From: Treponema sp. UBA3649
Lineage (GTDB): Bacteria; Spirochaetota; Spirochaetia; Treponematales; Treponemataceae
Direction of reading: 5' to 3'
NCBI GenBank assembly: GCA_002373325.1
Contig: DFKI01000171.1
Location: 1 to 18,570 of the forward strand
Length of the DNA: 18,570 bases
The translations under genes and the position numbers were made by a program. Below are positions 15,175-18,570 of the stretch, one piece after another; positions within the stretch are counted from its first letter, which is position 1; each line of letters begins with the position of its first letter. Below the pieces are notes generated by a model, which saw only the letters and a list, made by a program, of their open reading frames with translations, had not been told where the DNA came from and searched no databases.

Positions 15175-17337
15175 ATGGCTAAAATTAAGTCATCTACCCC
15201 AAAAAAGGCAGAAAGTGAAAGTGAAAAGACCGCTGTGAAAAAAACTGCGGCGAAATCAGCTGAAAAAAAAGTATCTAAGGATGATGCGGAAGTGAAATCC
15301 AAGGAAAAAAATCAGACCTCAAAAAGTGCCTCAAAAAGCTCCGTGCAAAAAGTTGTGAAGGCTTCCGTAAAAGCCTGTGGAGAAGATCCGGACGAGGATT
15401 TGCAGAAAAATGCTTCTGATGCTGTGGGTGATGCGGTCTCCAAAAAGGAAGGGGCATCGCAGGGTGGGACACGTTCCGAATCCAAAAAAAAGAAGGAAAA
15501 GGCCGCGAGTGTATCTGAGATGGATGACGGCGACGATGGAGATGACGAGGATGAGTCTCTTTCACCTGTCGTGCAGAAACTTCTTGATTACGCGAGGACA
15601 AAACAGGTCGTCTCATGGGATGAGATAACCGAGATTCTTACCCCGGAATTCGTGAATTCCCCGAAAATGGACGATGTTCTCCAGCTTTTGACGAAGAACA
15701 ACATTCAGGTCATGGAGGAGGCTGAGCCTTTCTATGATGACGAGGATGCGGATGACGAGGATGCCGCTCTTGACGATGATGTTGATGACGATCTTCCGGT
15801 TGAGGCGAAGATTGATGAGACTGGAGCGCAGAGACTTGTAAACGCCGGTGACAAGGACGTGAACATCGACGATCCCATCCGTCTCTATCTGCGTGAGATA
15901 GGAAAAGAGAAGCTTCTCACGGCTGAGCAGGAGGTCTCCCTTTCAAAGGATATGGAGGAGGGGCAGAACATCATCAAGGATGTAATCAAGAATTCCGGCA
16001 TGATGATTCCTGAATTCTACGCTGTTTCCCAGAAAGCCTTCATGAAGATTGACATACACGAGCAGGGAAGGGCCAGAAAGGAAATCAACGAGGAGATGGC
16101 GGAGAAAAGAAGGCTCAAAAGCTCCTACAGCTCCATCTTGAAGCCTCTCAAGGAAGAGATGAAGCAGTACATGCTGCTCAAAAAACAGCTGAATGAGAAC
16201 GATCAGTCCATGGCCATTTTCGAGGTTCCTGAACTTGTCGCTCTCCGTGAAAAAATCCTCCCCGAGCTCAAGAAGATTGAGATTCAGACCGAGGAAATCG
16301 AGCGTTTCAGTACCAAATTCATAGAGACCTCCGAAAGAATAGAAGACTTCCACAGAAAGCAGGAGAAGCGTATGAGCGAGCTGCGGATATCCGATACTGC
16401 AGGGCTTCGTTCAATCGGAAGACGGCTTGCGACACACTCAGAAAGTGTCAAGTTGGAAAAAGATCTCGGTATGGATGCCGATGCTATCCGTGAAATTTAC
16501 ACTCAGATTCAGAAAATCGACCGTAAGCTCAGACGCTTGGAATATGAGTTCGAGAACACTGTCGATGAAATCCTTGCGGAGACGAAGGAAATCCAGCGCG
16601 GAAAACTGAAGATGGAGCAGGCAAAGAACCGTCTTATCAATGCGAACCTTCGTCTTGTGGTTTCCATCGCGAAGAAATACACGAACCGTGGACTCCAGCT
16701 CTTTGACCTGATTCAGGAGGGCAACATCGGTCTGATAAAGGCTGTCGAGAAATTCGAGTACAGAAAGGGATATAAATTCTCAACCTACGCGACATGGTGG
16801 ATCAGGCAGGCCATAACAAGGTCCATCTCAGATCAGGCACGTACAATCCGTGTTCCGGTCCACATGATTGAGCAGATTAACAAGGTTGTGCGTGAAAGCA
16901 GGCAGCTTGTTCAGAAACTGGGACGCGAGCCAACCGATGAGGAAATAGCACAGCAGCTCTCATGGCCGGTCAGCCGTGTAAAGCAGGTAAAGAACGTGGC
17001 CAGGGAACCGATTTCCCTTGAGACTCCAATTGGAGAGGAGGAGGACAGTTCTCTCGGTGATTTCATCGAGGACAAGGAGGTGGAGAATCCCGCGAGCCAC
17101 ACCTCATACAAGCTTCTTCAGGAGCAGCTCAGGTCTGTGCTTGGAACTCTTCCGAAAAGGGAGCAGGAGGTTCTGAAGATGCGTTTCGGCCTTGAGGACG
17201 GATATTCGCTCACGCTTGAGGAGGTAGGTCTCTACTTCAACGTGACGAGGGAGAGAATCAGGCAGATAGAGGCAAAGGCACTCCGTCGTCTGCGCCATCC
17301 AAGAAGGGCATCCGGTCTCAGGGATTACATTGACTGA
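15175..17337 (+). CDS. rpoD: Primary sigma factor RpoD (sigma-70) with long charged N-terminal extension
   Basis: 720 residues, longer than the roughly 613 of E. coli RpoD. Residues 1-115 are a Lys/Ala/Ser-rich stretch (KKTAAKSAEKK, SESKKKKEK), then an acidic patch (116-128), region 1.1 (about 130-182), a very acidic linker (about 185-208), region 1.2 (DPIRLYLREIG, 233-243), a non-conserved region (about 263-480), region 2 (about 481-556, with LIQEGNIGLIKAVEKFEYRK and FSTYATWWIRQAI), region 3 (about 567-640) and region 4 with the -35-reading helix (VTRERIRQIEAKALRRLRHP, 690-709). It directs RNA polymerase to housekeeping promoters. A weak AAAGGA ribosome site overlaps the end of dnaG. Besides the upstream operon promoter, an internal promoter in dnaG probably supplies it separately. 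Confidence 0.97.
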   Translation: MAKIKSSTPKKAESESEKTAVKKTAAKSAEKKVSKDDAEVKSKEKNQTSKSASKSSVQKVVKASVKACGEDPDEDLQKNASDAVGDAVSKKEGASQGGTRSESKKKKEKAASVSEMDDGDDGDDEDESLSPVVQKLLDYARTKQVVSWDEITEILTPEFVNSPKMDDVLQLLTKNNIQVMEEAEPFYDDEDADDEDAALDDDVDDDLPVEAKIDETGAQRLVNAGDKDVNIDDPIRLYLREIGKEKLLTAEQEVSLSKDMEEGQNIIKDVIKNSGMMIPEFYAVSQKAFMKIDIHEQGRARKEINEEMAEKRRLKSSYSSILKPLKEEMKQYMLLKKQLNENDQSMAIFEVPELVALREKILPELKKIEIQTEEIERFSTKFIETSERIEDFHRKQEKRMSELRISDTAGLRSIGRRLATHSESVKLEKDLGMDADAIREIYTQIQKIDRKLRRLEYEFENTVDEILAETKEIQRGKLKMEQAKNRLINANLRLVVSIAKKYTNRGLQLFDLIQEGNIGLIKAVEKFEYRKGYKFSTYATWWIRQAITRSISDQARTIRVPVHMIEQINKVVRESRQLVQKLGREPTDEEIAQQLSWPVSRVKQVKNVAREPISLETPIGEEEDSSLGDFIEDKEVENPASHTSYKLLQEQLRSVLGTLPKREQEVLKMRFGLEDGYSLTLEEVGLYFNVTRERIRQIEAKALRRLRHPRRASGLRDYID

Positions 17338-17343
17338 GAATTG

Positions 17344-17381
17344 AGGGCACGCTTTCCTTAAAATCGGGGATTTCGTGCCCT
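17344..17381 (+). terminator. Inverted repeat after rpoD, possible terminator
   Basis: AGGGCACG (17344-17351) and CGTGCCCT (17374-17381) form a perfect 8-bp stem a few bases after the rpoD stop. The loop is 22 bases and only AAACC follows, with no immediate T tract. Termination, or protection of the rpoD message 3' end, is possible. Confidence 0.4.
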
Positions 17382-17388
17382 AAACCTA

Positions 17389-17417
17389 TAGACACATTTT
17401 TCAAAATGCGTTATAGT
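17389..17417 (+). promoter_or_regulatory. Sigma-70 promoter of the zinc-ribbon gene
   Basis: TAGACA (17389-17394, five of six), 17 bases, TATAGT (17412-17417, five of six). Predicted start is near 17424. The -10 box lies between the arms of a perfect 8-bp inverted repeat, CAAAATGC (17402-17409) and GCATTTTG (17429-17436), which could be an operator. Confidence 0.6.
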
Positions 17418-17430
17418 CTGTAGATAGAGC

Positions 17431-17454
17431 ATTTTGGACTTATTGGTCCAGAAT
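17431..17454 (+). promoter_or_regulatory. Leader hairpin before the zinc-ribbon gene
   Basis: ATTTTGGAC (17431-17439) pairs with GTCCAGAAT (17446-17454): a 9-bp stem with one G-U pair and a six-base loop. It ends 10 bases before the GGAG ribosome site (17465-17468). It could modulate translation or RNA stability; no T tract follows, so it is not a standard terminator. Confidence 0.45.
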
Positions 17455-17478
17455 CGATAATAGTGGAGTTGTGTACCG

Positions 17479-18342
17479 ATGCAGATGTCTATGATAAAGG
17501 AACGCCTGGAGAGTCTTCAGGATGTTCTTGCTCAGAAGTATGACTATGAAAAACAGATAGAGGAGCTGCCAAGAAATTTCGAGGGCAAAAAAGAGTATCT
17601 CGAGTCGATGAAGCACTCTTTTATAGAAAAAAATGCTGAATTTGAGGCACAGAAAGCCAAAGTTCTTGCTCTCAGAGCCGAGTATGATACCGCCGAGCGG
17701 ACAAAAGAAGCCGGTGAGAAGAGCATGGATGAGATTACTAATCACAGGGACTTTGAAATCCTTGAGAAGCAGATTAACGATGCCAAGGCAAAAAGCGACG
17801 AGATTAAGGGTAAGCTTCATTCTGAGGAAAGAAAACTTGGTGAGCTTGAGGATGAGCTTTCCACCTATGAGGAAGACATCAAGCAGACTGAGATGGAGAA
17901 TTCTGACTCCGAGGCTGAGCTTAAGGCAAAACTTGATGAGTATAAGGAAAAGATTGAGTCTCTCACAAAGGAAGAAAAGAGCATAACGGAAGCAATTGCG
18001 GATGATGAGGTGGTCTCGAAGTTCCAGAGAATCATCAGGCGTAATGCCCACGGAATCGTTGCTCTCAGGGGAACAGTTTGTACTGGATGCAACATGATGC
18101 TTCCGAAGCAGTTCGCAAACAATGTGAGACACAGTTTCGACCAGGATGACGGCAATATTTTCTTCTGTCCATATTGCAGCCGTGTACTCTATTATGAAAA
18201 GGCCGATGAGGATGAGGACGAGATGGAGGCAGCCGGATATCTTGCGGAAGCACTTGAGGATTACGATAAGGAAAACTCAGATCCTGAGTCCCAGGAGCAC
18301 GATGGCGAGGAAAATCTTGCGGATGAAGGCTACAACGAGTAG
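17479..18342 (+). CDS. Coiled-coil C4-type zinc-ribbon protein (CT398-like)
   Basis: 287 residues. The start at 17479 has GGAG (17465-17468) ten bases upstream; ATG at 17485 is a possible alternative. Residues about 10-185 are a long antiparallel coiled coil rich in Glu and Lys. A zinc ribbon follows with Cys201, Cys204, Cys230 and Cys233 (CTGC and CPYC). The tail (about 240-287) is acidic. This matches the widespread family that includes chlamydial CT398, whose described partners include the sigma-54 factor; whether this protein binds sigma factors or nucleic acid is unknown. Its position directly after rpoD makes a transcription-linked role attractive, but it has its own promoter. It is also directly upstream of the RNase P RNA gene. 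Confidence 0.88.
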   Translation: MQMSMIKERLESLQDVLAQKYDYEKQIEELPRNFEGKKEYLESMKHSFIEKNAEFEAQKAKVLALRAEYDTAERTKEAGEKSMDEITNHRDFEILEKQINDAKAKSDEIKGKLHSEERKLGELEDELSTYEEDIKQTEMENSDSEAELKAKLDEYKEKIESLTKEEKSITEAIADDEVVSKFQRIIRRNAHGIVALRGTVCTGCNMMLPKQFANNVRHSFDQDDGNIFFCPYCSRVLYYEKADEDEDEMEAAGYLAEALEDYDKENSDPESQEHDGEENLADEGYNE

Positions 18343-18370
18343 TCTGTACTGAAAGAGAATATTTAAGGAT

Positions 18371-18570
18371 ATATGGTCGCGCGCATTTTCCTGATGATAG
18401 GATTTGTGCGTGAGGTAAAGTCCGGGCTCCACCGGAAAAGATGCCGGGTAATAACCGGGCAAGGGGTGATAGTTGTCTTTTCGGAGCAATCCGTCAGGGC
18501 ATAACTCATCGCTTGACAGAAAGTGCTACAGAAAATTACCGCCCGAAAGGGTAAGGGTGAAAAGGCAGGG
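18371..18570 (+). ncRNA. rnpB: RNase P RNA, bacterial type A (3' part beyond window)
   Basis: This is the catalytic RNA that trims 5' leaders from tRNA precursors. The P3-like hairpin is visible: CGCGCA (18380-18385) pairs with TGTGCG (18405-18410) and TCCT (18389-18392) with AGGA (18399-18402). The conserved core GAGGTAAAGTCCGGGCTCC starts at 18412, followed by a P7-P10 region with ACAGAAA and TACCGCC, and GGTAAGGGTGAAAAGG near the window end, as in the E. coli RNA. The P4 partner strand and the 3' end lie outside. The exact 5' end is uncertain (18364-18376), and no convincing promoter was found, so it may be read through from the zinc-ribbon gene and processed. Confidence 0.93.

Noticed and set aside
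17440..18132. 230-codon minus-strand frame with hydrophobic, Leu-rich translation
   Set aside because: It is the reverse complement of a Glu/Lys-rich coiled coil, which regularly gives Leu/Phe-rich antisense frames; there is no other support.
18317..18370. Dedicated promoter for the RNase P RNA gene
   Set aside because: TTGCGG and downstream A/T-rich hexamers do not give an acceptable -35/-10 pair at 16-18 base spacing.

Overview
The window reads as chromosomal DNA of a spirochaete, most likely a Treponema species. This rests on recognition of gene content and order, not on a search. The gene content includes SpoIIE-type phosphatases with a STAS protein, a sensor-fused class III adenylate cyclase, a dnaG-rpoD pair followed by a C4 zinc-ribbon coiled-coil gene, and lipoproteins with spirochaete-style lipoboxes. 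Coding is dense, base composition is moderate, and most genes have a clear GGAG/GAGG-type ribosome binding site. No rRNA, tRNA, CRISPR array or transposase was seen.

Left part (1-7187, + strand). This is a signalling block. The 3' part of a large sensor protein comes first (propeller repeats, Y_Y_Y domain, one membrane helix, class III cyclase). A short gap follows with a very good FliA/sigma-28 promoter match and an overlapping TATAAT. Four tightly packed genes come next: a canonical membrane-anchored SpoIIE/RsbU-type phosphatase, a nine-helix membrane protein with a SpoIIE-type domain that has lost key metal-binding residues, a one-domain STAS anti-sigma-antagonist-like protein, and a VanY-type D,D-carboxypeptidase lipoprotein. 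Stops and starts abut or overlap, so the four products are probably made together. The arrangement suggests a partner-switching pathway tied to motility-type transcription and to the cell envelope. No anti-sigma kinase is encoded here.

Middle (7188-11322). A hairpin terminator ends the signalling operon. It is followed by a 179-bp palindromic, MITE-like element and then an unassigned lipoprotein gene. On the opposite strand is a two-gene operon, an LDH/MDH-family dehydrogenase followed by class II fumarase. The dehydrogenase has Arg at the substrate-specificity position, so malate dehydrogenase is the better call. Together the two enzymes would interconvert oxaloacetate, malate and fumarate, which fits a reductive branch toward succinate. 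A strong promoter and a hairpin-plus-U-tract leader precede this operon.

Right part (11323-18570, + strand). A metallo-beta-lactamase-fold hydrolase, MltG (endolytic transglycosylase), DnaG primase and RpoD form a compact operon. A near-consensus extended -10 promoter lies inside the 3' part of dnaG, overlapped by a perfect dyad, and probably gives rpoD its own transcription. After rpoD come an inverted repeat, a separate promoter and a coiled-coil C4 zinc-ribbon protein. The last ~200 bases are the 5' part of the RNase P RNA gene, which runs off the end of the window.
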